Positions 1 to 14,284 of a DNA stretch of 64,000 bases are shown piece after piece. Numbering within the stretch: the stretch's first letter is position 1; the number at the start of each line of letters is the position of its first letter. The notes under the pieces are model-generated. The model saw only the letters and a list, made by a program, of their open reading frames with translations. It was not told where the DNA came from and made no database searches. A program made the position numbers and the translations under genes. This DNA is from Atopsyche davidsoni (Eukaryota > Arthropoda > Insecta > Trichoptera > Hydrobiosidae): positions 10,753,001-10,817,000 of the forward strand of contig JAILWY010000026.1 in the NCBI GenBank assembly GCA_022113835.1. The letters run 5' to 3'.

Positions 1-3000
1 TACTGCAAACAAAACTCAAACATTTTGTACGAATTGGTTCCAAACATAAAAAGGGTTTTTATTTTTAATGTGAAGAATTGCGCTCGGCTTAACATCGATA
101 AAAGCTTCGACGAAGAAATGAAATCACAAATTTTTAAATGAAAGTTTTAACGATTTAGAATTCGTTTACAATTAGATTATGTTTGTGTTTATTATTTGTT
201 ATAACTTAATGACTCTGATCAATCCAACTCAATCTGAACGAAGAATTTGTCTGCTTCTTGAGTCTTAAGACCAGAGCGTCTGTAGCAGAATATAGGAGGT
301 AACCGAAATGTAAGAAGCTATGACTATGGAAAAAGTTAGATTCTCTACCAAAGACGATATTAATAATAATAATTTAATACTTTTATTATTCTATTCGAAA
401 ACTACAGTTAGTAATTATGCTACCAAAAAATCTTTTTCTCAAAAAAAAAAATTGTATTTTTTCCACACCGCACATTTGAAGTTGAACTTTTGGCATTGGT
501 TTCATATTATTTTTAAAAAATTCCAAAAACCCATATATCAACAGCAATGTATCTTTGCCTTGCCCTTACAGCTTAATATCATTATCAGAAGTATGTTTTA
601 TACCATCAAACAAGGCTTAAGAAGTTAAACTTAAATATATATTATAATTTCACTGGTTAATATTGTATTAATATTTGATTATCTATCAGTGGGCAGTTTC
701 TCGCCATCACAAATTTGAGTTGTCGAGATTGACTTTGTGCCCTCCCGCCTGCGTACACAGTCGTATCGGCGCGCCGCAATGTTTTTCTTGGTAGGGTTTG
801 ATTCCGCCTCTCCCGGAACACTTATTCGTTCGAGTATGACGGTAACGGTTGGCCCGACGGCTCTCTAGTATGCATTAAATTGATTATTCTGCAGAGGATA
901 ATATTCGTTTTATAGCCGCCATGATGGATCGCCCCGAGAGCTTAGGTTTCCACTTTTCACTTTACCTTGCGATATTACTTTTTACTCGCGAGAGAATAGA
1001 CACTCTTAATATTATTACTTTGTTTCTACATTAGGTGATTCTTTCGGTTAATTTTGTTTAAAATTGACCGTTTTTCTCATGTTTTCACAAATTTTACATT
1101 ATTTTAAATTATCATAATATTTTTTTTTATCACTTAAATGATCGATGTTTGCTTCTTAGATAACAATTTTTCGTTAGCTAAAATTAAAAATATGTCATTG
1201 AAAAAATTGTGTGATATTCCATTAATAATTATTTTTATATGTAAGTAATATATTAATTCAAATTTTTGAGCAGTTGCAAAAGATAATTTATTAGTATGTG
1301 ATTTATTTGGTCACTAGCAAGAACCGTCTCATTTTGCAGCAACTATCAACCTCAGTTTCAACGAAAACAGCATACATGATAGCGGAAGGTCCTGTGGGGA
1401 CCGAAAGCTCCCAGCGACTTACTGCCTCAAAATTAATGCACTGTTGTAATACGAGCGAGACCGGGGTGCTATTTGCATAATATATCTGTTGAAATGACTG
1501 ATGCAATGACGACATAGCACCCGGATATACATAACGCCAATGTGCTCAACGTCGGTCAAGTGGAAAATGATGTATTCAGCACATTCAAATGTAAATTTCG
1601 TGCTTATGGCATGGTTTCCGGTCATATCATAATTGGCACTATTTTCCTATTCTGGTAATTAAATCATCAAATGAATGCAATATATTTAATACTAAATATG
1701 CTAAGAACAACAATCAATTTTTTTTTCTTGTATTGAAATACTACCAATACTCTGGTTGTTATGAATTACATTAAAAAATATAATTGCCGGTCTGAAAACA
1801 AGGCTTAAACATTCATATTTAAATACTATAATTGGTGATTTTCTAATAATAAAACATCTGTTTCTGTTACTTGTTTTGAACCAAATTGTCTAAATTCGAC
1901 CGACTACTAAACAAAATTGAATATTTTAGTTATATCTAATATCTTTATTAATTATCTAATATATTTTTCCATCGCCAAATCTCTTTAAGACATGCACAGA
2001 CCAGTTAATATTGCATTGTTCAACTCGCCTGAAGTAACACTTCGTGCGTGAACCGCCGAAGTGGAAAATTTGTTAATATTAAATTTTATAAATTGCGGGG
2101 TGCTTGTTTTGTGCGGCAACAGAAAACGTAAGGCTTTCATAAATAAGCTTTTGTGTTCCCGCCCGTGAAGCTGGAAATAACGCGAGGCGACATGGAAAAT
2201 AAAAATGCACCGAGAGTGATTTAGCTGCAGCGAGTGGCGCAAGACAAAGAGAACATTCTCGGGTCTTTGTGATATTCAATGGCGGCCTGTGGCAGCTACG
2301 TTGACGTGTGCTGAAAAAAGTAAGAAATAATGATTTTTTACTTTGATTAAAAGGTGTATAAATTATGAAAAGTTCGACAGATTTCTTTATAACGAAGTTT
2401 TAATTTTTTATAAGATAATTTGCTTATCTTATAAAAAGCTCATTTTGACATAGTGTGACGTGCCCAAAAAAATACTAATTTTCATATTTATTGCAAGCAT
2501 CTTAAAAAAAATCTTTTCAAACGTACAGTAGCATCATGTCCTGTACCGTCATTGCAGCAGTTTTTACCAAACGGTAACAAAACACTTACATAATTTATAA
2601 TTCACCACAACTTTAATTCTGTTTTAATAAACATTTCCTAAATAAGTTGAACTGAACAAATAATAATCAATCGTTTTATTTGATTCAAATAGCTTATCTT
2701 TTTTACGTCTTTGTAGCTTTTTGAGGTGCTTAAGAACCTTGCTATCTTCGTTTTGGGCGCTCTACTGATCTCTCGGCATCTCGAGGGTATGATTAGAAAG
2801 CGCTTTAAATCTTGCAATGGTTTAATGTTCGAGTAATATAACACACATGGCCAATTTGCTTTTTTAAGTATCCACGTCATAAATGTTTTTAATTATTTAA
2901 TTTTCCAACAATGTTATTGTTCTGATCGAAATTATCACCAAACTAGTGTTCATACCCGTTAACTAGCTGATTTGAATTGATGTTAAATGAGATAATATAT

Positions 3001-6000
3001 AGATAATTAAAAACTATTAATAAATAATTTTACCGAGCACAAAGTTTTTATGCATCTTATTTAACCTCAGTCTTCTCGTGTCGTGTATTTGTTTAGTTAA
3101 ACGTGTTTAGATTAGGCGAGCCGGCAGCCTTCCCGCACAGTGCGGGGCTCGGGCACGCGCCTCGTCTCCTGCGCCGACGTTCCTCGTATACAAAGCATTT
3201 CGGCGTAGGTTTTGGTGGTTCGTCGTAAATCTTTCTCGAAACCGGTATGGAGCCGACGGGGGATTTTCTTGACTGGAAATATTTTCTGTATTAATGTCCT
3301 CGAGGCTTAGGCGACCGACGAGGAGCCACCCTCTCTCGATCGTGGAGAACTTTATGAAAATTGTTTTGATAAATGCATATTATTTATTAAAAATACTCTA
3401 ACTATTATGTTTTGCAATACATTTTACTGTATATATATATATGAGTATATATGTTTTCCAAACCGGACAGTTCCATGTTTTCATTTGCCCATGAATTGTC
3501 TTCGTGAAAATCCATCTATGGAGCTGTGTTTGACTGTGACTGTTATTTGCAATAATGCATCCCTAGACGTATTTGACAATAGTGATTTATAATTCTGTTT
3601 CACTAGAACATAGCCATTGCATACTCAATAAATCTGTTTAGTGAAAAATGTGGATTTACTGACGAAGAATATTTGATAATGACGTTTGGAATTATGCTAT
3701 CAATATTATATTATATTTATTTTATTAAAGTTTATTTATTTATTTTTAATTTTGAAAATCTTAAGTAAGCTATTTTATAGTAGCTCAATCTTAATTTTGT
3801 ATAAATAATGATTCATTATTCTGTTGAGTTAATTCTGGTGGCTTAGGCCTTGGAAAATTGAGAGATATGAAGAAAAAAAAGAATTTCGCTCATTGTTCGC
3901 CGCTTTTATTTCTCGACTCGGTTGCAATGGTTCTGTTATTGTAGTGATATTACTTTATCAAGAAATCAAGTTAGAAGAAGACAAAAACAGTCGCCTTTGT
4001 CTTCGTATTGGTTATCTGGTAATAATACTCTACTTGGCTACTCGAAATTTCCCTTGCACACTTGAACGTATCAGAAGTATCCTTTATATCAATTGAAATA
4101 GACAGCGATTCTATTATCGGTTCGCGAAGAAACTCTAGACATCTGAATAAATCGATATTGAATTGCGGGATAAAAAGAAGAGAATAAACTATCGAACCCA
4201 AATTTCCAACGATATCAATAACTGAATGAATGCAAAATCTGCATTATTTTATCAGTACGTCTCAGAACGTGAAATACAATTGTGTAAAAATTAATCGCGC
4301 ACCACTGATAAAAGTTAAATATTTTCAATAATTATTATTTTAGTTTTGCATATTTTTAAAATATTTAAATAGATGGATCTGCGTGAAATCCGATTTAATA
4401 TTTCCTAAAAGTTCGTTGAGATTGCAGAAGGATTTTCCATCCAATGTTTACAGTCGATGCCCTTGGAGGAGTTGCGCCAGATGGATATCACATTACCTTC
4501 AGCTCATTGAATGGGCTTCCAAGCTTCTGAATACGTAGGCAAAGGCTCGATAGGCTTACATAAAAAAAACGAAAAGGTGCGGGGCGGGCTCGCCAAAATG
4601 GCCGAACGTTTTCTAAAATAAATAATTTTCTTCTGGGATTTTTTAAATAAGTGGTTTCACTGAAATTATCCATTGTGAGATCAAACATGCCAGATGTGTT
4701 TTGTAAGATTAATATGTTTGAAATTATGATTAATGAATTAATTGACGAACGTACATGTAGTGAAGTAACTCCTTGGACAAAACAGGCATGCCCTGCCTGA
4801 GCAGCTTGCCCCAAAGGAAGGTTTACCTGCGCGGTCAGCCCGCCACTGTTTTTTTGCAATCTTTGAACGGCGAAATAATCGTTCAAATACATATTATTTT
4901 GTAATAATATTTTGTATATATTTGAAACACTCACTGTCGATCAGCATTTTTTTTTAACGGTTTCAAGAATTTTTCATTATTTATGTTACATTTTAGCTTG
5001 AAGCGAACAGTAAAACAAATGCATTCAATTTCTTTTCGCTCTTGTTCTTCTTTTATCTGTAACAAAACAATCACAGTAAAATCTTGTATCGGCGAACACT
5101 TTCAACAGAAGTTTTTGACACAAAGCACCGCGCGCGACCGCTTGCAGCACATTAACATCGTTTTTCTAGTAATTGCATAGTCCGTTAGTGTAAGCTCCGT
5201 TCACAATTGTATGTCTGACGAGACGAGCTCTAGCTTGTTTACTATCTTTTGATGTAAAGCAACCTTAGGATCTCAAGATTAAACAGTTTTCGTCTCTTTG
5301 ATAATTTTATCTAATTAAAGTAAACTTCTTCTATTTTATAGCTTACTTCTAATCTAATTGAATAGCGATATTGCTTTGACATGCTTTTGACATTGCTGGT
5401 GGAATTCTCCAACTGAAGAGGTTGATAATAAATTAAGCTGTAATTAGAGATCGTCTTAATATATTGGATTATAGTCAATTAGATATTCGATTTGAATTAC
5501 ACTTTCTTGGGATATATATTATATTTATATATATTCGTAGAAATTTTATTTTTTGAAAACTCGGAATATTACTTCACTAATTATATCTAACTGAGCCTTC
5601 TGGGAATTTTCTCTAATCTTAATAACTCCTACTAGACAATGATGCGAGAAACGAGCAGTATGTAATAGCGTGGTGTGTCTCATCGCCCTCTCAATGCTGT
5701 TAGCTCCTCCACCACCCCCAGATTGCCGCTGTGGGTATCACTGCTGCGGTTCAATCAATTGACTTGAGGTAGTCAGTCGAGTCGACTGATGCGAATTACT
5801 TATATTTTCTAAAATATTAATTATTTTACGCCGCAGAAATAAAAAAAAATGCATCGTATGAAATAATATTGAAAAAAAATCTATATTATGTAAATGAAAT
5901 GTGTTTTGATGTATTTGCATTGAAATTTGAGCTACGAGTATCGAATGAATGAGTTTCGTTAAAGATGAGCATCTCTTATGCTGCACTCGCTTGTATTATA

Positions 6001-9000
6001 AAACATTTCAACTATGTATTTGAAAAGAGGCATCGCGATTCGGATTTGGTCCTAAGCAAGCGTTGAGCTGTGAAGGCTCCCGCGCTTTACATTTATATTG
6101 AGACCTGATGTCAAAGGACCAAACTCTTGATCTTCCAAACTGAAATATCTCGATTGAGGTTCTTTCCGAGATCGCAGGTGACGTGGGGTAGCTACATCTG
6201 CAGGAGACATTTCGGTGATATGCCAAAGGAACATTGATCAATAGGCATATAGTATAACTGTTATTATCAACCTTTATGAACCTGAAGTATTTTGATATTG
6301 TAATTAGAAATAAAATTTCATAATTTATTTTTGTTTGATTTTCAAGCTCAACTGCTGTGCGCATGAGCTTGTATAACAATAAAACTACGGCTTGTATAAC
6401 AATAAAAAATCTTAGGATTATTTTAACAATACGATATATATCTATCCCCTGATCTTGCGCGCAGGTTGTGGGGCTTACAATAAGTGGCTTAGGTGGTAGC
6501 GTACATGGAGTTATTTTTTACGTTGAGCGATTGGGTAGGAAAATCTCCGGTTTGAAAATAAAGCACGTGAATTTAAAATGAAAATCATAAAAGACAACGT
6601 ATTTATTTAATAAATGTGCGGCATGTGACTCCCCGCCGAGCGCGCCTCTCGGGTGATCCGGACAAGACGCTTTGTTCGCAAAATGAATATGAAATAAGTC
6701 TATCCGGCGCGGCAGGCGATCGTCTCCGGAAACATGAGAGTGCCTCGCGAGGCCCCCGCGGGGCCTCCACTGTAATGACGTTATCCTTCAAACCCAGATC
6801 GCCACATGGAATTAGTCTGGTATTAGTACAAAAGCTTTCGAGGTGAACAAACGACTAATGATTACTCTGTTATTATTGGGATAGGATGGGTATCGTTTCA
6901 TAAATACCGACATATTTTTCTGGGGAAGGAAACAATTTTTTTGTTCATATAACTCCATAGTATAATTATACTCTTTTGATAAAGTATTATGACGCATATT
7001 TATATGTGTAACTTCGGAGGTTAAATCAGTCGTTTGTTTGTTGAACTCTGCTCTCTTGGCTTGAAAATGAATATTTTTATCAATGTGTCCAACAAAATTA
7101 ATTAAAATACAAATCTTACTTTCTACTGGTTGAATTATTTACTCTGCATAACGTTTTTGTTTTTTAAGTATGTAAAATAGTCACAAAATATCTGCGCTCA
7201 GGCTATGGTAAATATTTTTCTTTGTAATTAATGTTTATAATATTTTTTATTACATGTTACTGTACATGTCACACCAGCAATAAAGAACACAAAACTCAAC
7301 TCTAAAATCAGGATAAATCGAATTTAAATATATATTCCTCGAAAAATTTTCTACGTGCATACATATAGAGTGTAATTTTAACATATTATATAAAATCTGA
7401 TACTTCACAGTGCGCGTTGAATTGCTCTAACTCGTGTGAACTCTGCGCTGGGATGCAAATTGCAGCGTCTTCTCGAACGACACAATAAGCAAACAGTAAA
7501 ATTGTTTTCCTTTACTGAAATCCATCCCCCACCCAAGTTACAATATTTAATGTAGCCTTTGATAGAGTAGAATAATAAAGGATCTATACGAAGCCGTGAT
7601 TTTACAAACTGCAATGGATTGATAACGTGACAAAGCCTTTACGATAGAATGAGCGAGCGTAAAATATAATCATTTAAATTATCGGGGCTCGAGTATTTTC
7701 CAAAAATAAAAGTAAATCGTAAGCCCCGAGACGTCTTCCATAAAGCTGTCGTCGCCCGCCGCCTCCCGCGGGGCTGTACTTTTTAGATAGCATAATTTAT
7801 AATACCATCTAAACTTTGATTTGTTTGAGGAAACCTTTCGGGTGGAAATTGAAATCGACCCCCAATATTCGCTCGATGCGACTCTTCCGAGACGCGAAGG
7901 ATTTCAGACGAATTTCACCAAAGGCCATCTTTACACGAAGCCGAAGTGGAAAAGATGCATGCACTGACTTAGCTATACATAGCTTACCAGTTATGCAATA
8001 TATTAAGGTCACCTTCATGTCGCAATTACTGAATATTTTATCCTTTTTGCGAGGCTTTAAAGAGCTGTGTGCCAGGCTTAAATTTATACTCTTAAATTAA
8101 AGTTTTTACATTGTACTTAAAATTTAAATAATTTTTCGGTTGTATGAATAAAATTATTTATGCTTCGGATAAAACTAGGAATCTTAGTCAGCGCGGATAT
8201 AGGCGGTCCTGATGTTGTCTGTCTTTTTTCATACAACTCGTTATATCCGGACCGCTATATGAATTAGTGTAATATTCTAGCTTTAATAATAATTTGTTTG
8301 CTGTTGTACAGATTCCACTCGTTGTTTGGATTATTTATTAAACACGAATACTTTTTCGGAGGCATATATATACTCCGCATTTAATTAGTTTTCTTTTGTA
8401 TTTCTAGAAAAAAACCCTATGTGGCTCTGAAATAATATCCACGGTTTTTTTATTTTGATAGAATGATTTTCGGGACAAATTAAAAAATATATATATTTTA
8501 TCATTTTGAATTTAACAAGTATTGAACGCAATTAAATATTTCACGTACAAATAGAATTCGCAGATTATATGTATAAAATATGTTAATTTCAGAATAGAGC
8601 GATTTAAACACACTATTTGTAACGAAGCCTGGTTTCATTTTTATTTTTAACTGCACGTAGCTTTGATTATTTGATTTTTATTTTGATTTGAAACTAGTTT
8701 AATTAATTCATCTCGCCTTTTGTCATTACAATTCTCTCGGATACCAAAGCTATGGTTGTTCCGCGCAGCAATACTGTAACTCAGCAAAAACTATGAAAAA
8801 TGTGAAGTTTCCTAGAAAATACTAATTGCTTCAGTCACGTTAAATAGTAGAACCCCCATAATGATGGCCGTCGCCAATATGACAAAAAGTGCAGCAACGT
8901 TTTTTTCGCTCGTTTATTTAACACGACTCACAGGCAATACAGCATTGCTTTAATACTCGTAATGTTTAACTACACAAAGCAGTTGTTTTTGAACCATCAA

Positions 9001-10587
9001 GGTTTTATATCTTTCCTTCTGAAAAGATCCCGGGGGATACGATAGAATTGTTGCGGTATTTATTGGTTTTTTGGCCCCAGATGGTTTGAGAAGGCTTTCC
9101 ACACTTACACAATTGACAATAAACTTTTTTCTATGTTAGAATTTTAAACTACACCACCACAATAAAATGATGGCTTAGTTAAGACAAACTGGTCTCCGTC
9201 AAGTCGGCGGTTTTTTTTAATGTTGGTAGCTTCGCGTCATATTAGCGGAGGAAGATGTAGCTTAATTGCTTTGTCTCCAGTCGGTCGCGCTGCAAAGGTA
9301 ATTCATTTCAGTTGTATTATTTGCACACGTATATAAGGGTTGCAAGTAAACCTAGCCATAAATAATCATTAAAAGACCGCGGTTTGGATTCTCTTGGCAG
9401 CAAATTAATTTATTTCCCACTCTACTTACACGTTTCTTCTGTGGAAAATAAGGCTACCCTCTGCCGTTTTTGCATCGTTTTTTTATTATGTAACCTTTTT
9501 TGTGTCATTCTTGAAGAAATAGTAGTGAATTACATTATGTTAATTTCAGTAATATACTTGATACTTTCCTCGCAATGTCAACCCTCGAGAATTTTTAAAA
9601 TGTTTGAGTGTTAAATGAAATCGTTTAAATGTGTTCATTTATTTGATTTTGAGTATTCTGATGGAGACAAGGCAGATGACATTGCTTTTTGTATTCACGA
9701 ATTAAAAGTAAATTCCTTGGAATTTCAGTAATTTATACTTCGCTGACTTACTGTTTTTTTAATTTAAATTTTTGAAATAATTGGTTTTTTTAAATTAATG
9801 TTTTCATGTCAATTTTGAATTGTAGTGCTGTAAAAAATGTATTCCGTCGAACACTTAACATTAATTCTCAACACTTAAATTTTTGTTGCTATCCTAGGGC
9901 AAATATTGCTCATTTTAAAAAAAACATAATGCATCATCATTGGAGACATATTCTTAACCTTAATGTTATTATGTTATAAAACGGGTATTTGCAAGAAAGT
10001 TAAATCATTTATAACCTTTTTATGCAACGTAAGATACCGTAATGCGTGATTTATTAGGCACCATGCAATAAATAGTATATTTTTAAATGTTCCATCACAT
10101 GTATGATTAATTTAAAGTAATCAATATTTTTGACAGAGAGTACTTGGGGGAATTCTATTTTAATATTTTAAATAGAATAAAATAAGACCAATAAAAATTA
10201 ATTTAATGTGATAGTTAATGGATTTTTCAAATTAAATATGTAACTGTGTTTTACGATTTTATAAGCAATATTTTAAAGGCCCATTTGATATTATATATGA
10301 TTTTAATTGATTTCTTCTTCATCAAGTGCCTCTCCTCATAGGAGGTTGGCGACCATTTCACTTAGCGTATACTCATGCTGAGCCAGTGTTCACGGTTTTC
10401 TAAGGGGAAAATAGTGTAGTGGGTCTCCGGGTCCTTCTACACCACAGTTTTATATTGGAAGAAAAAGTCTGCGTATTGCTGCTGCCCTACAGTATTATTG
10501 TATAATCCTTTCTTTACGAAGATTAATTGATTTAGTAGATTTTAAATTAAGCTGTTTTTTCTTATGTTTTATTCGTCTCTTTTTAAG
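1..10587. other. Gene-poor AT-rich DNA with scattered GC-rich islands
   Basis: I find no convincing exon here. Open frames are short, lack family motifs and lie in low-complexity AT-rich DNA. Short GC-rich islands stand out near 720-950, 3110-3350, 4550-4610, 6620-6780 and 7735-7780, and might be regulatory elements or unrecognised exons. Near 10311-10510 there is a denser, moderately GC-rich block that resembles a dispersed-repeat fragment, but I cannot assign it. The nearest coding element is the plus-strand BEN exon just to the right, so this could be intron or upstream DNA of that gene. Confidence 0.5.
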
Positions 10588-10804
10588 ATAAAATTGGGCG
10601 AAGGAATCGAGCTGCTCGAGGAGCAAGTGCGGGCCGTGAAGTGGGCGGACTACCGCAAGCTCACGCGCAGCCTGGCCGCCCTGCTCTTCAGCCCGGCCGA
10701 GCTCGCCACCTGCTCCGTGACGGGCCAGCGCTGGAGCCGCGCGGGCGTGGAGGAGCGCCCCACCAAGCCGCCGCTCGACCGCCTCAAGGTGCAGGCCATC
10801 ATAT
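10588..10804 (+). CDS. Internal exon of a BEN-domain protein
   Basis: One exon of 217 nt. It follows a T-rich acceptor ending TTTTTAAG at 10587 and ends at a GTGAGT donor beginning at 10805. It is strikingly GC-rich against its AT-rich surroundings and has GC-rich third codon positions, as expected for real coding DNA. The translation runs from LGEGIELLEEQV through KLTRSLAALLFSPAELATC, then SVTGQR and KPPLDRLKVQAII. The leucine-rich helix, the Ser/Thr-x-TG motif and the L-D-x-x-K-V-x-A-I helix are the pattern of BEN domains, which bind DNA and act in chromatin repression or insulation (for example insect Insensitive). The exon starts in phase 0 and ends after one base of a codon. I found no other exon of this gene in the window, so it must be split by long introns or reduced here to one exon. 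The BEN call is pattern recognition, not a profile search. Confidence 0.68.
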
Positions 10805-13800
10805 GTGAGTACAACCCTCAGATCTAGCGAAATAATAACTGTTTATTAGTGCTTTGTTTTTTTCGCAAACCATAAAAATCTATTTTTCTATAACTTGACT
10901 CTACATAGCACAAGGTAATGTTAAGCTTATCGCATGTACGGTACGTTTACTGTCTGATGGTCCAATGCATTGCAAGCGCCTGACGTGGTTGCACCTACTT
11001 CAGCTCGTTCTTCCCCATTCGTGCTGTATAAAGAGCACTCATCTCTATTTTATACGCTGCATCAAGGGTACTCATCGCCAGTCGTCTTTACTTTTATATC
11101 TGAACATGAAGTCGCATCACAGAAATTTAAAGAAGATCTGAAACCTACGGTACTGAAATTTTAAAATGCCTATTTAAATCTGACTAGCAAATAAATGTTA
11201 GTAAAAAACTTAAATTAAAGAACATTTTACATTTTTCATTTGTATCATTGCTCTTCCTGCTTACTTATTGGTTATAGTATTCACAAGTTTTACAAGTGCT
11301 GTTCGTGTGAATTCGATAAAAATGTAATTTTGCCACTGGCGGCACTCGTGCAATGGAGGTCCTGCGAGCGAGTCTCTGATTTTATCCCGTTCGACTAATG
11401 CGAGTCGCTCGCAAGGACGGCGCAGTTGCACTGTTGCCGTTGCCTGGGCTAATATTTAATAAAATGTGTGAGAATTTATGGTATACGATATTTTAAAGGC
11501 CACAAGAAGGATTTTAATGCAATAGTGAAAACTAATCTACCGCAAATCTATCATACAGGGTGTTTCGAGTGCCATGATATCTCCTTATAGGTTTTTTTTA
11601 TTTTTAAGGGTAAAGATTATTTCAAGATATTTATTAAATCTAAAGATTTATTTTAGATATTTATTTATGAAATTTATTTCATAAATTTATTTTTAAAAAA
11701 ATGTATAAATTTCATAACATTTTAAAAATACTAAAGAATATACATTTAAAAAAGAACTAAATACATTTTTTTATACGCACGATTTACCTACACTGTCATT
11801 TATAATAATAAGATGATTTTTTTTTAGTTCTTTTAAGTAAATTAACGAGTTTTTTCTTCAATTAAACAAAAGACCATCATTTTACTCTTAGATAGTTTAT
11901 AAATAAAAATGTATGAAAAAAAACCCTGTTTTGTATAATTACTTGCGTAAAAACTATGTTTTTCTAGAAATTACATAGAAACAGAAAAGTTGTTTTAAGT
12001 ACTCATTATTTCATTGCTAACTTTAAAAAAGTCAATATGAAAATACCACCAGACCTCCCATCTCATATTTATAGAAACACCACTCCGAGTGCCAGTTGTG
12101 TTTACTCGTCTCCAACGAGTGTCCAGTCCACTGGATGATGTTCCGCGCTGTCGAGAGCCCTCCGACTCGGCTGCATTGTTTTCGTTGCGCCGATGGCGAT
12201 CTCAAGTGCTGTCCACAGCGCGGCTCTAGGGCTGAAGAAGTCGGTTTGCTCAGTTTGTCCCACACGGCGAGTGCTCTACGAAGCATAGTTTGTTGGAAAA
12301 ATACGCTTCTTTTTCCTGATCGAATACGTTTCAGAGTAAGCGAGATTCATTTGATGAGTCCGGCAGCGTCAGCCTGTCCGCAATTATAACAATTATCTAC
12401 AAACCCAAAAAATGTAACAAAAAATATCAAGACGGAAACATGTTTGTATAAAGCTCACGGCGACTTCGCCGACGTTGTATTTATTTATTTAAACGTGATC
12501 GTGCATACATCGAGGACGAAGTGCATTCCGCACGGCCAGCTGAAGTCACCAATGTGGATATCATAGGATAAATCCGCGCTCTCGGAATGAAAGGCGGCCG
12601 AGCGGACGCGTACGAGATTGCTGAATGTGTAAGAATTTATTACAATATCCTGTGTGAAAATTGTACTTTTAAAATTGAGGCCTCGATAGGTACCGCCATT
12701 TTTTTATCTTTGACCACAAACAAACGTGAATGATTTCAACGCCGCCACCGTTACCCGAATTTTAATGGAAACAACGAACAAGCTAGTTGGTGTTACTTTT
12801 ATACCAGTCTAATTGAATAAATTTAAGAGGATTATTATGTAATCTATATTTAATACTGACAAGATTTTCCAGAGGAAACAGAAATAATTATTTTAAGGAA
12901 ATGTCTTTCTTTAGCATTGATTGGACTCTGAAAATGGAGAGAGTAGATCTGCAGGGCCTGTCATAGGTCAAATAATTCAAAACAGCCTCCCGTTTTAAGT
13001 CTGAAAGTTTTAGGTAGAGACATCCTTACACAAAACCCGTCGTGCTTAATTGAAAATTATAATTTTCCCAAGATCAGATTGAAGGGCTGCGATGCCGCAG
13101 GAGGGTGATTTTACTTGATTATATTATTTGTGACCAGTGGGATTTACATCGACTGCTTATTACGGTTCCTCCCGTTCGGGTGCTTGCGATTTTCCGCATT
13201 TCCTTGTCTTTTTGTTTGTTTGCTAACAACCAGCTTTTGTGTTGAAATTCGAAGAAATCGTATCGGAGATGGAGAGGATATGAAGCGTGCTTTAAGCCGA
13301 ATTGTATTTTGATAGCTTTGCTTTATCTTTGAAATTGCAGTGCAATAAAATATTATAATTTTATATTTTTCATTTTGATAATATACATACATTTCAGTAA
13401 CGTGACGCATTGTAGCAAATTCAACAAAACATTCCCGACACCTGTCACAACAATGGTGCGTAAAGGAAAATATGCAAGTCGAAATAAAACGAAATAATAT
13501 TCTACAAAAAAGGAATAAAACAAAAAATACTTTTTTAACAATACCAATTTCCTCTGGAAACATTCACAATGTTATAGAAAAACATTAGAATAAGACAATT
13601 CTTTAATATAAACTACTGTAAAGACGGGCCAGCGACTCATCGAGATACAGTCAAAGGGATATTTTTTTAGAAAACCATACCAATACTGCGGGACTATTGT
13701 ACGAGCATGACGAATGAATCTTACCTTAAGTTATAACAAAAAATATTGTCCAAGTAACATTGTAGTTTATAAAGTACAAACTTACAATTGTGAACGAACT

Positions 13801-14097
13801 TTAAATTATCGAACAACTACAATGCTCCCCTAATTGAAATTACCAATAAAAAATAAATAAAGTAAAACTACTACCAAAATATATTGAAATATAAACATTT
13901 TCATCATATTATACACATTTTGAAATATGCACATGAATTTTTAATTTTACCTATGCATTGGATTCACTGTTTTTGTAGTAAATTGCTATGGCGTATAGTA
14001 TATTTCGGTGTGGTTATAAAGTCATATTTTAGTCGTGTTTCCATCATTATTTAATTTTTTATTGTTGAGGGACAAGGCATTTGATTAGTGAAGATCC

Positions 14098-14284
14098 ATT
14101 TTTTTATTAATGATATTGGTAACTTTTTATACTTTCTTCACTCTGAGTTTATTATAGTTTTATTATGACTAGTTTCGACCAGCAGACTTGGTCATCATCA
14201 TGCTAGAAACTAGTAATGCTAAAACTGTAATAAACTCAAAGTGAAGAAAGTATAAAAAGTTACCAATATCATTAATAAAAAAAA
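14098..14284. repeat. Fold-back (inverted) repeat, arms of about 79 bp
   Basis: Two near-perfect inverted arms, 14098-14176 and 14206-14284, centred on 14191, surround a short loop. The inner part reads ACTAGTTTCGACC...TTGGTCATC, with a small GACCA/TGGTC stem in the loop. The same core (ACTAGTTTCGA...CTGGTCATC) occurs in the fold-back at 46.0-46.2 kb, so the two belong to one dispersed family. Length and structure fit a non-autonomous element. No target duplication is obvious. Confidence 0.75.

Noticed and set aside
4488..4934. 148-codon minus-strand open frame
   Set aside because: No recognisable domain, no splice context, mixed composition across low-complexity DNA. It is not supported as a gene.
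8185..8275. Possible microRNA-like hairpin (ATATAGGCGGTCC pairing with GGACCGCTATAT)
   Set aside because: The stem is only about 13 bp and then opens into a strongly asymmetric 4/11-nt internal loop, unlike a microRNA precursor.
11555..11585. ACAGGGTGTTTCGAGTGCC resembles a transposon end
   Set aside because: No matching second end or target duplication was found, so no element can be delimited.
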